Below the pieces are notes generated by a model. It worked only from the letters and a program-made list of their open reading frames with translations. It was not told where the DNA came from and did not search any database. From Vavraia culicis subsp. floridensis (taxonomy: Eukaryota; Microsporidia; Pleistophoridae), in the NCBI RefSeq assembly GCF_000192795.1, contig NW_007360626.1, positions 18,970-82,969 on the forward strand: a stretch of DNA of 64,000 nucleotides. Direction: 5' to 3'. Below, one piece after another: positions 11,215 through 21,320 of this stretch. Both the position numbers and the translations under genes were made by a program. Position 1 is the first letter of the stretch. Each line of letters begins with the position of its first letter.

Positions 11215-11808
11215 ATGACAAGTCTGCGCAACCAATATCTGGTAAGAAAAACCATGTTGGAAATGCTTTCTGACCGTGGATATCCAATAAAAGAATATCA
11301 AATGAAGGATTATGACGAGTTTGTGAATAAATATCCAAGTTGCGTGAAGGACACTTCCAATCTGCGCATTATAGTTCAGAAAGATAAGGAAATGCTTTTC
11401 GTATTTTTTTCGGATGAAGAAAAGATGTCTCTAAAGAACGTGAAAATCCTTGTAGAAAACATAGAAAAACAAAACATAAAAAATTTGATTGTTGTATTGC
11501 GAGAGGGAATAAGCCCTGCTGCGAGCAAATTTGCGCTTGAATGTCCGGTGAATATCACAATTTTTAAGGAGAAAGAACTACTTTTCAATGTTACCAAACA
11601 TAGCTTGGTATTTAAGCACAGGATTATCACCTTGGAGGAAAAAGAAAAGTTACTAGAAGAGAAGAAAATTAAGGAGGAGCAGATGCCAAAGATTCTAGTA
11701 ACCGACCCAGTAGCAAAATACTTAGGTGCGAAGAAGGGTGATGTGTTGGAGATAGAGAGAGAAAGCGAAACCGCGGGTTTTGCGTTGTATTGGAGAAGAG
11801 CCATGTAA
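11215..11808 (+). CDS. RPB5: DNA-directed RNA polymerases I, II and III subunit RPABC1 (RPB5)
   Basis: Shared subunit of all three nuclear RNA polymerases, at the downstream jaw. The N-terminal domain has the family pattern VRKTMLEMLSDRGY; the C-terminal assembly domain has LVFKHRIITLEEKEKLLEE, PKILVTDPVAKYLGAKKGDVLEI and the closing SETAGFALYWRRAM, the most conserved RPB5 region. At 197 residues the length matches the family (about 205-215). The frame continues upstream to an ATG at 11137, but the ATG at 11215 directly follows CTCACCCCT, the clearest CCC-type start motif in the window, and removing the 26 extra residues gives the standard N-terminus. High certainty. Confidence 0.95.
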   Translation: MTSLRNQYLVRKTMLEMLSDRGYPIKEYQMKDYDEFVNKYPSCVKDTSNLRIIVQKDKEMLFVFFSDEEKMSLKNVKILVENIEKQNIKNLIVVLREGISPAASKFALECPVNITIFKEKELLFNVTKHSLVFKHRIITLEEKEKLLEEKKIKEEQMPKILVTDPVAKYLGAKKGDVLEIERESETAGFALYWRRAM

Positions 11809-12600
11809 ATGTTACGAGGATATACAATAAAGAAGGATTAATTTACAGCTGTTTGAAACTGTGGTAGGCGTACTAAGTATGTTCTTAAACATTATCATAT
11901 ACTGATTTGCTGCGGACGGCGGAAGTTTAGCAGTTTCTGCCATGTGGTATTCAAAATAGATGTAATAATACGGTGCAAAAGTTCTTTGATCCTCTATAAC
12001 AGAGAAAAAGAGCAGGTATTATGTGAACCAGATAGATGAGTTTTTAGTTATAAAATATGTTGGTTAATCAAGTGATACTTCATTAATAAGAACAGCTTTC
12101 TCAAGGTTTGGATGGTCTAAGACTGGAAATAATACAAACCAATTATTAAGTCCATTTCATACGTCAAAATATTATCTAAACCATTGGTTTTAGTTTTATG
12201 TGCAAATGTGCTTTCTAATCGTAAATATATGCGAAAAAATCTTTGATATAAGTAGTAATGATAGATATCATGTTAAGTTCATCATAAAAGAAGAAACCGT
12301 TGCCTCATATTAATGTATCTATTTTGAATGTCATACAGGGGTTGCATCAGGGGACTTCATTGGTGGCAGAGTATTTGAGATGACATTGTGTATTTCACAA
12401 AAATATTGGGAACGACCCATTTCTTGAAACTTGTTATCTAGACCAATTATCTGAATTGCTGGCCGCATCATATTTAGGTAGTGTGGTAAATTTATTCAAA
12501 TAAGATGCCTCTAAATGGGTGTATACCCTATAACAGTGGAGTTTACGACCGAAAGCGCATGATGGTCTGTGCCAGGTAATACCAAACCGAAAAAGCAAGT
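11809..12600. other. Convergent intergenic region
   Basis: About 0.8 kb between RPB5 (plus) and the leucine-rich protein gene (minus). No supported open frame or RNA gene seen. Confidence 0.5.
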
Positions 12601-15504
12601 TTATTCAAAGTTTAAATCCTCTTTATATGTTATAACTTGGCTTGAATGGTGAATTTCTGTTCCAGGCCGACGGCTCACAATGGTAAGGGTAGCAGGATCA
12701 ATTACCACCAATTCTTTATTTGAAACAAACGCAAAATATTTAAGAGAGGGAAAGTTTATACGTTTTGCAAGTAAATCAATGAACCTACCGAGTTCTACGC
12801 CCTCTATACGTTCCCATCTTGGATCTATTAAGTTTTCTTCGCGTTCGATCAGCAATTCCCGAGGCTCAACTTTTTTGATGCTTGGCAGGATGCTGTCAGC
12901 TAAAAACCAAACAAAACGTATTTTGAGCACCTCAATATTAGACAGCGCAAAACCAGCAAGGTGCAAACCGAAGAACACGTTCGCATCAATGGTCAAAATT
13001 TTTATCTTCTTGAGCGAACCGGCAAGCATCCAGTTGTCTTTCATATGATTAGATCCGAAACCATTCGCATCTACGAACGGGTTGGAGATATCCAAGAGTT
13101 TGAGACTATCGGGTAAATTTTGGAAAATTTCTGTTGAAAAATCTTTTGCGTAAACTCTGAGAATCTGCAACTTCGGCAACGTTTTGAAAAGTTGAAAGTT
13201 TTCCTTTGTGACCGCAACCGATTGTATTTCCATCTTCTTGATGTTCTTGTTAGCAGGATTTTGCAGGATTCTCTTAAGAATCAAATTCGCTACAAAATCG
13301 GGAACGACACTTGGCACTACATGACCAGATGTTCCCATATCCACTGTATAATTGACCAATGGATGCGGGAGGCATTCAAAGTTATTCGTGTGTATAAAAC
13401 GCAATCCGGTGCTTGCACTGTATCCCACAATATCTCCACAATCTCTGAGCGGACATTCATTTACAAATTGCAGATGTTCGATGTCGCGGAATTTCACTGC
13501 TAATGATTGCAATATACATAAATCACTACAAATATTGTGCCAACACAGGTAACGAACACGTGGTATGCCTTTAAATTTGATGTTGTTTCTTGCATGTATA
13601 GAAGCATGTATTTTTATACTATCAAAGCTATCCACGGACCTAATATCAATTGTACCGCTAAATTCAATGAGTGCCAATTCTTTACATGCATTGTTTAAGA
13701 TAATAAGTGAAGAATTGTCCATAAAAACTCCCTTCAGTTCAACACGTTCATAGCGATTGGGAAGTGTTACAATTCCATGGAACCTGACATCACAGAGGGT
13801 GACCGAAGATAATTTCTGGGTAGAACGTTCTATAGGTGAAATCATTACCAACATATTCTCATTCAAGCGCAATTCTGTGCCAAGAAAACGTCTCAAATCG
13901 AACAAACCACACGACTCCGATATTGTTACGTACGTACATTCTTCATGAAACACTACTTTTGATTCAGGTGAAAGATAAACACGAATGAACGCTACTATTC
14001 GCATATCTGCTGTAATTTCTAACGTTCCTTTCATTTTTGCACCACTAATTTCCAGCAGTCTGCCGTTATGTTCAGCTTTATTTTTTAGTTTCAGGTACGA
14101 AAATGGTGAACCTTCCAAGAGCACTTCGGTAGATCCGAAGGCACCGTTTAGTTTCACCGTGGTACTTGTGTTTTTTACTGTGATGTTTTCACATGTTTCA
14201 TCGATCGAAACGAACGAATTGTTATAAAATATGCACTTCGATATCTTGCAAATTTTGGAAGTGCTCGACAACGAAATACTTTGGTAAAAAACTGACTCTA
14301 AATATGATATTGCGAGTACATTGTCTGGAATATTGCTAGATTTGTCAATATCAGCCTGCATAAAATCAGCACTTGTAATGGTAATATGCTTTGGTAATGA
14401 CCTCATGAACTCGACAGAACAGAATTTACACGCAACACTCTTTACAGCTTTTATTCTATCAAAAATCTCAGGATTAATCTCTTGCTTTAAATTGTCGATT
14501 TTCAAAAGAACATCGTTTATACTTTCGTGGTTTAAAAAAGAACATGCCAAGATAAATTTCAGTTCGTTCACTAATGTTTGATCACCATGATGTGTGTTGC
14601 TCTCTGGTATATTTTCTATGTTGCCGATTATGTGAATTTCTACGCTTAGCGATGATCTGGCCATGTTATCTTGGAACTTGTTTTGCAGTAGTTCCATATT
14701 TCTTACCAAAAATGAGCTATTCATGGACAACCGATGGAACAAAAATCCTATCGATAGTTTTTTCAGATCCACTTTCAAGTGGATAGGATCTGAGAGGACT
14801 GTATCTCCGTATGCATGAGCCTCGTTGTTGCAACTATCTCTTAAAGTAAGCGCAAGACTGGTGTTTACAGCTTTACGGAACATGATCATGGTATCATTGT
14901 CACCGAAGATGAATGATGCGAGATTTTTAACGTGTGGGTCGCTGATGTGCTTCATACTTTGTTTACACAGCACTTTGGGACTGCACACTAAATGTAAATC
15001 GTGTTGGAGAAAAACACATATCGCATAGGTAAGCCAACGTATTTTATCTTGATGCGGAAAGACATACTTGAAAATTGAACATATTTCATCGGTTGTAAAT
15101 TTTGGAGAGATTTGTTCTGACAGCTTCATAAGTTTTTTGAATAGCCGTTGTTTGAACGGTACATAGATGATCTTATATTCGATATTCTTATTCTTATTGA
15201 TTATGGTGTGATAGGACTGGTATTCTATCTGTCTTACTCCAAAATATCGACTAAGATAGTGCAAGTTATGACCAGTGACATCCATTTCACCTCTCGATCG
15301 TCTTTTTGAGATGCTTTTTTGTGTGCCATCTGAAAATGAGTAAAACGGCTGTCTATTTGAAAGAACTTCTAAGAAATTGGCCAAACCCGTATCATTCAGA
15401 TCATCAACAATCATATAATCATCGAAGAACAGACCGAAATCGGTTTCAAAAAGCAGGATATACTTAATGGCAGTCTCAACATAGCTGTATAAGTCTGGAA
15501 GCAT
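12601..15504 (-). CDS. Large leucine-rich-repeat-like protein, function unknown
   Basis: A 967-residue protein I do not recognise by name. The C-terminal third has irregular leucine-rich units such as LQILRVYAKDF, LKLLDISNPF and IEVLKIRF, and the middle is rich in short beta-strand-like segments (VELKGVFMDNSSL, LALIEFSGTIDI). It has no signal peptide or membrane segment, so it is probably intracellular. Expanded families of diverged leucine-rich proteins are known in microsporidia and this is most likely one of them. The frame begins at a TTG, so I start at the first ATG (15504), preceded by GAGACCG, a weak C-run. An AATAAA overlaps the stop codon. The coding status is strong from length alone; the function is open. 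Confidence 0.7.
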   Translation of the reverse strand: MLPDLYSYVETAIKYILLFETDFGLFFDDYMIVDDLNDTGLANFLEVLSNRQPFYSFSDGTQKSISKRRSRGEMDVTGHNLHYLSRYFGVRQIEYQSYHTIINKNKNIEYKIIYVPFKQRLFKKLMKLSEQISPKFTTDEICSIFKYVFPHQDKIRWLTYAICVFLQHDLHLVCSPKVLCKQSMKHISDPHVKNLASFIFGDNDTMIMFRKAVNTSLALTLRDSCNNEAHAYGDTVLSDPIHLKVDLKKLSIGFLFHRLSMNSSFLVRNMELLQNKFQDNMARSSLSVEIHIIGNIENIPESNTHHGDQTLVNELKFILACSFLNHESINDVLLKIDNLKQEINPEIFDRIKAVKSVACKFCSVEFMRSLPKHITITSADFMQADIDKSSNIPDNVLAISYLESVFYQSISLSSTSKICKISKCIFYNNSFVSIDETCENITVKNTSTTVKLNGAFGSTEVLLEGSPFSYLKLKNKAEHNGRLLEISGAKMKGTLEITADMRIVAFIRVYLSPESKVVFHEECTYVTISESCGLFDLRRFLGTELRLNENMLVMISPIERSTQKLSSVTLCDVRFHGIVTLPNRYERVELKGVFMDNSSLIILNNACKELALIEFSGTIDIRSVDSFDSIKIHASIHARNNIKFKGIPRVRYLCWHNICSDLCILQSLAVKFRDIEHLQFVNECPLRDCGDIVGYSASTGLRFIHTNNFECLPHPLVNYTVDMGTSGHVVPSVVPDFVANLILKRILQNPANKNIKKMEIQSVAVTKENFQLFKTLPKLQILRVYAKDFSTEIFQNLPDSLKLLDISNPFVDANGFGSNHMKDNWMLAGSLKKIKILTIDANVFFGLHLAGFALSNIEVLKIRFVWFLADSILPSIKKVEPRELLIEREENLIDPRWERIEGVELGRFIDLLAKRINFPSLKYFAFVSNKELVVIDPATLTIVSRRPGTEIHHSSQVITYKEDLNFE

Positions 15505-16556
15505 CGGTCTCAATAAATTACCAACATTTCTACTCTGCCAATTAATCTTATTGGTACAATGCTCATTTACCGTAAACGTGTATCGTAATCAATTCAATTA
15601 CGATTGATCATGGCGGAAAGCGGCTGCAATCATGTTAGCTTACGCTAGAGTAAAAATATCTTTGCACAGATATACACGGCTTAACGATCATCAGGGATGC
15701 CCTTGTTTATTTCATTCTAATAGCACAGAGTAAAGATTTTGGTAAAGGGAGGCCAATGTCAAAGATGAAATGAATACAACTTTTCAATTATTACAACACG
15801 TTTACTACTATGCTGTTTGTGGCGGATATATGTCAATTATAGACGGTGCTTGATCCTTCTGCATTTAGATTGAATGTGCTTGTTTTACGCGTTAGTTTAA
15901 TTTAATCATTTTCCGAAAAAAGATAGTTGGTTTTATAAGGCATAGGAATTAATTGACATGGCATTGATTAAAAATTGATGGGATAAACGAGTTAGTGGGT
16001 TGATGTTGTAGTACTAAGTGAATAAACGCGACGTGAAAAAGTGGAGATTGAATACGCGAGCCCTTTCAAATCTTCTTTTTTATATGGCCATTCTTGCTTA
16101 TTGATGCTTAGCAGTTGGTACTTGGAGTATACCTATAATGCGTCTCACATGATATTAACTAAACGGTATCTACCCAGATATCACGTATACCAAGGCATAA
16201 TTTAACACGATAGAGTTGTATGTACCACTATTTGAATTTAATTTACATTGCCTGTTCTTTTTACTGGCGATAATTTTGTTGTTAATTGAAAATGGACAGG
16301 CAGCCATCAAACCAAAAGGCTGTTAAGTGCAAATTATGAAAATTTCATTTGATTGCGTGCAAATTTTAATATTCTGCTCTGGTAATTCATTTATTAAATT
16401 CTGTTATTGAAGCCATGGTCTTCCGCGTACTATGCATGTATCTTCGTGCATAGGAACCCCACCGCATCCAAAAATCTTTTGCATTTTACCTGATGCCGGA
16501 TTTGATCATCCTATCCAACAAAATGCAGAACAGAACATCTCATGAACCCGAACCCT

Positions 16557-16875
16557 ATGACAAATTTACTCGTGATAGCAACCGATATGCTTCACAGCAT
16601 CGTAGGTCTGAGCAATAAGATAATATTAAGCCGATTATTGGTAAGTTTCTAAAAATGTTCACGTCCAGAGAGCTATTACAATACGTTCTACAGCGTTGTT
16701 CATGGCGTTTGTAAAATTACCAATTTATTACTTTTTCAAAAATTGCATTTTTGTTAAAATAGCAAATTCGTGGTGGTTCGCAAAACCTTTTGGTTTTGCA
16801 GCTGCTCATTCATGCCAGAGAATCTTAAAGTGGTACAGGTACCTCGCGCTATCATTTTCAAAACGATACAAATAA
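16557..16875 (+). CDS. Possible small spliced gene (candidate only)
   Basis: An ATG directly after GAACCCT (the CCC-type start motif) opens 28 codons that run into GTAAGT at 16641. Removing 16641-16668, a 28-nt GT..AG segment equal in length to the eS27 intron in this window, joins the frame to 68 further codons ending TAA at 16873-16875, for a 96-residue product. The predicted protein has a hydrophobic aromatic stretch in its middle and a basic C-terminus. Against it: the putative branch sequence (TTCTAA) is far from the AG, unlike the eS27 intron, the composition is not convincingly coding, and I recognise no family. Unspliced, the frame ends a few codons into the intron. Confidence 0.25.
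16780..16799. repeat. Perfect 8-bp inverted repeat with TTTT loop
   Basis: GCAAAACC at 16780-16787 and GGTTTTGC at 16792-16799, separated by TTTT. A short stem that could be chance in AT-rich DNA; it lies inside the second exon of the candidate spliced gene. Confidence 0.5.
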
Positions 16876-17516
16876 TTATATATTGGATAATCAGCTATAA
16901 GTAATAAAATTATTATTCTCTCATACCAACATTAAACAAGATTTTCTCATAAAACCATAATAGGCGTAAAGAATATAAATCCTGGCTTGTAAAAACCATG
17001 AAGCCCATCATAAATTAATAATGGTTATGCTAGTCCTTTTTTATTAAAGGAGCTTTTTACTCTACGGTTGACATTCAAATTAATATTTTTGCAATTGATA
17101 AAGATCTTAATAGCATGCTAACCGCTTAAGTTGTTCATTTCTATTCCATGTTCGCGGTATGTAATTAACGGATAAGCATTTCGTATAATTTACATCCTTT
17201 GTCCCTTTCTAATTCACGAATCGCTATTTTATGATTGCTGATAAGAATTCGTCTTTACAAATCATTCAATAATTGAAACAAAACTAAAATTGCTACCCTT
17301 CTTTATTTAAGTTTATGCCAAATTTTTGTACCTGCCTGTCACATTATTATCGCGTATGTTCATTGCACAGAAGCACTGAAGATCGCATTTGCACATGATT
17401 CTAGGTTTTAATTGCTCCAAAAAACACATGCAGCATAAAACACCCAATATCATCAATCCTTGTCATCTTTTTAATTAATTTTTTTTTACTCATTAAAGAA
17501 TTTTCTCAACCCCTCG

Positions 17517-18026
17517 ATGCTTCCTGTGATCATTATAATTTTTTCGTCTCTTATTCTTGTATTTTCCATTCTTAGAAGAAAGTCTGTTGGTACGTACAGA
17601 AGTAGCGGCTCAAATTTGGACGTTTACTACGGACTGAAAGAAAACGCAAACATTACTATCAGGACGAAGACGCTGCTGGAAGCAGCCATCGCAAACCTCA
17701 AGCAACGCGAGGATAACTACTCGAAGAAGTACATCATACAACAAATGTACAACCAGAGGCTGTTGAGTCCCAGGATATGGGACAACTTAAGGACACTAAT
17801 CAAGGACCTAGAGTACGAACAGCTTGTTATTGAAGCCGAAGCAGAATTACTTAAGCCGGGATGGAACATTTTCAGTGATGCTAACAAAATGCTCCCTCAC
17901 CAGAAGAAGAGAGAAGAAAAAATGGACAAGGAAAACAGGACCAAGGAAAACTCCTTCTTATTAAAGAAGAAAGAGACGCTAGAAAATCAATTAATGACGA
18001 AACTAACGGCATTACAGTCAAAATAA
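17517..18026 (+). CDS. SEC66: ER translocation protein SEC66/SEC71-like
   Basis: Subunit of the Sec62/Sec63 post-translational translocation complex in the ER membrane. Residues about 2-19 form one hydrophobic N-terminal transmembrane segment followed by RRK. The soluble part has the Sec66 pattern: a helix with LLEAAIANLKQREDN, then LLSPRIWDNL, acidic and helical LEYEQLVIEAEAELLKPGWN, and IFSDANKM. The PGW...IF motif is a family hallmark. At 169 residues it is shorter than yeast Sec66 (about 206). The ATG follows CAACCCCTCG, the CCC-type motif, and the stop TAA lies inside AAATAAAT, a polyadenylation-like signal. Confident family call. Confidence 0.85.
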   Translation: MLPVIIIIFSSLILVFSILRRKSVGTYRSSGSNLDVYYGLKENANITIRTKTLLEAAIANLKQREDNYSKKYIIQQMYNQRLLSPRIWDNLRTLIKDLEYEQLVIEAEAELLKPGWNIFSDANKMLPHQKKREEKMDKENRTKENSFLLKKKETLENQLMTKLTALQSK

Positions 18027-18108
18027 ATATGTTTCTGTTGAAGTGAGACAGGGTCTTCTATACTTAAGAATAGCTTTCAAGTCATTTTTAATTTTTACGT
18101 TGTAGTTT

Positions 18109-18318
18109 TTATAGCAGTTTTGCGTTCATTTTGTCGATTTTTTCCTGTAGGATTTTTATTTTATCGGAAAGTTTCTTGATAATGAAATCCAATTCCTCAA
18201 TACGTGCTTTACATAAATCAGCATCTGTGGTGTGCAGAGAAAAAAACAACGAACTCTTACTTCTTTTATCCAAGGCCTCTTCCAAATTTAAATTCACATC
18301 GTCATTTCTCTTTTCCAT
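18109..18318 (-). CDS. Small coiled-coil protein, unknown
   Basis: A 69-residue, charged helical protein. The C-terminal half (ARIEELDFIIKKLSDKIKILQEKIDKMNAKL) shows a clean heptad pattern of Ile and Leu, so it should form a coiled coil. An in-frame codon further upstream is possible, but the ATG at 18318 directly follows TGTATCCC, the CCC-type start motif. It faces away from the propeller gene that starts at 18686. No family is recognised; small coiled-coil subunits of kinetochore, prefoldin-like or membrane-tethering complexes are possible but unsupported. Confidence 0.6.
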   Translation of the reverse strand: MEKRNDDVNLNLEEALDKRSKSSLFFSLHTTDADLCKARIEELDFIIKKLSDKIKILQEKIDKMNAKLL

Positions 18319-18685
18319 GGGATACAATTTAATTTGAAGATCAGAAATGATGGTGAACACCTTTAATTCAACTGATTATACACAGAGTTGGGAAGAAAAA
18401 CAAGCTTAGTTTGTGTTCAAATTATTCTTTTAGATCAAACAAAAGAACATTCGCCAATAAAATGTGTTGTCTAGAATTCAGATTGTGTAAACGAGCAATT
18501 CACTACATTTTCATCCACGGAAATAATAAAGCATCGATTGTTTTTAATAATACGAATTTGGAAAACTTTCGCCTCTAACGTGTCATCATAAACGCTCTAG
18601 CACGTTTTAATACAAAATTTTATTCAACAAAAATGATGATGGCTAGAGCTGCTCATTTTTTAAACGAATGAAAAAATGCCCTTTG
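18319..18685. other. Divergent promoter region with a start-region duplication
   Basis: Gap of 367 bases between the coiled-coil gene (minus) and the propeller gene (plus). Its right end contains the first copy of a 21-bp imperfect repeat that resembles the start of the downstream coding sequence (see the repeat entry). Otherwise AT-rich. Confidence 0.5.
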
Positions 18686-18724
18686 ATGTTCCAAGCAGAA
18701 AAAATGGCTGGTGTTGCTCATTTT
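18639..18724 (+). repeat. 21-bp imperfect direct repeat around a start codon
   Basis: Copies at 18639-18659 and 18704-18724 agree at 18 of 21 positions, starting at ATGGCT and ending at GCTCATTTT. The second copy is inside the propeller gene and encodes MAGVAHF; the first would encode MARAAHF and stops after ten codons. It looks like a small duplication of the gene's start. Confidence 0.7.
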
Positions 18725-19465
18725 GATAGCGATTTGTCGAAGAATTCCACGTTAATAGTTTCTTCACCCAACGGATTACTCTCAATAATCAAGCACAATA
18801 AAATCGAGCACATTAAGTTCGATATCGAACAAAAAAACGTAGTAATATATCCGGATGGTGATGAACTGTTCACGACCTCCGACGAAGAGCAGGGCTTGCG
18901 CGTATGGGATTTAGAATCAAAGAAGATTGTTTTCAGCTATCCCAGAGACAGCTTAAAACACCATATCTACATGCAACACAATAACATAGCAGCCCTAACG
19001 AGTCTGGGAATAAAATTCTATGATTTGAGAATGAGGTACTCGTATAATTTTTACGAAAATAAAAATATCACCCAACTGGACTACAACAATGGCCTGTATT
19101 TTGCTGTGGATTATAATGTTTTCGCGTACCAGAACAACGATAGAGTTCCAATATACAGCTCAGAAACGAGAATCAAGGATTTACACGATGGAGTTGTCCT
19201 TACTACCGACCATTTGTATTTTATTGACGAACAGGTATCCAAGAGTCATTGTGCTGACCGGATAGCGCCTTTGCATCATGAATTTAAAGGACAAAAAATA
19301 CTTGCAAGCACGGTGGAAAACAATCTTGTTAATTGGATTGGTTATAACCATCAGTTTAAAGAAAGATTCAAGCAATTGGATAGAATCGACCAAGCAATAA
19401 GTAACGAGGATGTTTTTTACATCTTTGGCAATAAAGAATTGTACAACGTTAGTTTTGATATGTAG
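18686..19465 (+). CDS. Degenerate WD40/beta-propeller protein
   Basis: A 259-residue protein with WD-type blades in weak form: GDELFTTSDEEQGLRVWDLESKKIV is a recognisable WD repeat ending in WD, and NIAALTSLGIKFYDLRMR resembles another. Later blades are eroded. No signal or membrane segment. Propellers of this type are scaffolds, for example in ribosome biogenesis, but I cannot assign one. Three in-frame ATGs compete. I choose 18686 because GCCCTTTG, a CCC-type motif, lies directly before it; 18668 and 18704 are alternatives, the latter being the one duplicated in the upstream repeat. Confidence 0.6.
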   Translation: MFQAEKMAGVAHFDSDLSKNSTLIVSSPNGLLSIIKHNKIEHIKFDIEQKNVVIYPDGDELFTTSDEEQGLRVWDLESKKIVFSYPRDSLKHHIYMQHNNIAALTSLGIKFYDLRMRYSYNFYENKNITQLDYNNGLYFAVDYNVFAYQNNDRVPIYSSETRIKDLHDGVVLTTDHLYFIDEQVSKSHCADRIAPLHHEFKGQKILASTVENNLVNWIGYNHQFKERFKQLDRIDQAISNEDVFYIFGNKELYNVSFDM

Positions 19466-19877
19466 ATGGTGGCACGATTTAAACATAAAGTTGTTTTAAA
19501 GATAGAAAATACCTACCATTGGAACAAAACATACCTAAATTTTATCAAATTAATTTTGTTTAGCATACTTCCACACGCTAAGCACATCATAGGGCACACC
19601 TAAACAAGGTTGAAAGGTCTGGGCTAATCGTTGAAGGTAGCATTTTTTAACTCCTGTGCATCGCTGTTAGTATACCAATTAAGTACGTTTTTCATCATGA
19701 ATAATCGGAAACAACATCAACAACGGTTTATTTACCACATAATCCCTGTTTTCATCACATACTCGAATTGTAGTTCACGAATGAGTTGTCCAGTTATGCT
19801 ATTACTTCGTAAACTACCAGCCTCGCAATGTTTGATTAAAGATTGCGCTATACACCTACGTACTTCTATCATGCCAT
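19466..19877. other. Convergent intergenic region
   Basis: About 0.4 kb between two convergent propeller genes. Nothing further seen. Confidence 0.5.
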
Positions 19878-20795
19878 CTAACTTTTTGATATCTTTCTCC
19901 TGAGCTCCTCAACCTCATTCATCAGCTCAAATATCATTCTTTTGCTTTCTATTTTATTTTCAATCAGCTTCGTCCTCACTTCCTCTCTAAAGGTATCATT
20001 CTCAAAAAATTTAATTTCGCTATCCAACTCGAAACATCTGAACTTCGATCCGGATGATCCTTCCAGTACCACCCCAACAACATCTTTTCCCAAATGATAT
20101 TCGATAACCTTATCGCTAATTATAAACAGCTCTCTCTTATTTTTGAAGATGATGTTCTGCCCGCCGTACGATTCTATAACCTTTACTATTTTCTTGTTTC
20201 CCACATCCAAAATGTAAATGCTGTCATCGGTCAAAAAGGCTATCACCGGCAGGTATTTGTTTATACACATGTCTACAACAACAAGACTTTCCAGATCGAT
20301 GATCTCCTCCGGCAAATCGCCTTTTAACGTGTAAAATTTGTTCTCTGCACTTAGAATGAATACCACACCGTTAAAGAGCTGTAATTCCTTGATTGTAAAG
20401 TCGATGTTGATTGCACGATCGCCAAAATACATTTTTCTATCCTCCCAGAACAGATAGTCATTAGAACATGATTTGAGGCCCTTAATAGTTGCGGGCACAC
20501 GTTTGATTACTTGGAAATTTGTATCGCTTTTCATCAATACCAAGTGATCGTTCGCGACTAAAAAAATTGGAGAGCTGAGCGAAATGAAGCGTATGTCGTA
20601 GTAAAGCGGAATGATGCTATCCGTTACTTTATACAGTGTTCCATGCGAATATCCGTATAATATACTGTCAGCATCGATAAAAACATCTTCCATTGCCATG
20701 CTGGTGTCAATTGCATAAACATTGCTATATGTTGAACTGTTTGAGGTGTGGAAAAGCAGTTTTTGTCCTTTATCTATCTGAACGAAGAAATGCAT
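19878..20795 (-). CDS. Beta-propeller-like protein with C-terminal coiled coil
   Basis: A 305-residue protein composed of repeated beta-strand units (VFIDADSILYGYSHGTLYKV, PVIAFLTDDSIYILDVGNKKIVKVIES) that look like blades of a WD or quinoprotein-type propeller, without intact WD dipeptides. The last 35 residues are charged and helical. The layout recalls small-subunit processome (Utp) propeller proteins, but that is only a resemblance. The ATG follows TTACCCT, the CCC-type motif. It converges on the neighbouring propeller gene; sequence similarity between the two is not obvious. Confidence 0.55.
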   Translation of the reverse strand: MHFFVQIDKGQKLLFHTSNSSTYSNVYAIDTSMAMEDVFIDADSILYGYSHGTLYKVTDSIIPLYYDIRFISLSSPIFLVANDHLVLMKSDTNFQVIKRVPATIKGLKSCSNDYLFWEDRKMYFGDRAINIDFTIKELQLFNGVVFILSAENKFYTLKGDLPEEIIDLESLVVVDMCINKYLPVIAFLTDDSIYILDVGNKKIVKVIESYGGQNIIFKNKRELFIISDKVIEYHLGKDVVGVVLEGSSGSKFRCFELDSEIKFFENDTFREEVRTKLIENKIESKRMIFELMNEVEELRRKISKS

Positions 20796-21320
20796 AGGGT
20801 AAGAATTTCAAGTTTTGTAAAATTTTGATGTCTTTTTTATTTTTAATTCACAATTGCTGCAAAAGTGCTAAGAAAAAACCTTCACTGTCGCTTTGCACTT
20901 CATGCCATTGAAGGACTAAAACCTTTACACCATACTCCTATGCTCAGTTTTAACGAGTGACAGTTTTCCACATCAAAGGGTCCTTTATTCATCACGCTAT
21001 GGTTTTATTTATAGGATGCTCCAAATAAATTAGCTTATTTGTTACCTCAGTTTTGCCTCACTACCATATCATGCCACTCCACTGGCAAGTTTCAGCATAA
21101 GTAGTATAATGCAATCAAGTCTTCGTATTTAAATATAGACTGGAGTATTGTGATAAATGGCACGTTCATTCCGCATCTGTACACATACCGCTCCGCCATA
21201 CTTTTCTACCAAATATTTTTCTTCTAATTTGCTGTAACACCAATAAGCCGTACAGGGACACGGTTCTTTTCGTTTATGGCGTTCTTTGCGTGTCACTAAG
21301 TTGGTTGATTTTCCTTACCC
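20796..21320. other. Divergent intergenic region
   Basis: About 0.5 kb between the propeller gene (minus) and KAE1 (plus); should contain both promoters. No gene seen. Confidence 0.5.

Larger units (their letters stand above)
15505..17516. other. Longest gap in the window (2 kb), divergent
   Basis: Separates the leucine-rich protein gene (minus) from SEC66 (plus). Mostly AT-rich and featureless. It contains a possible two-exon small gene (16557-16875) and within it a perfect 8-bp hairpin (16780-16799), listed separately. No tRNA or rRNA recognised. Confidence 0.45.
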
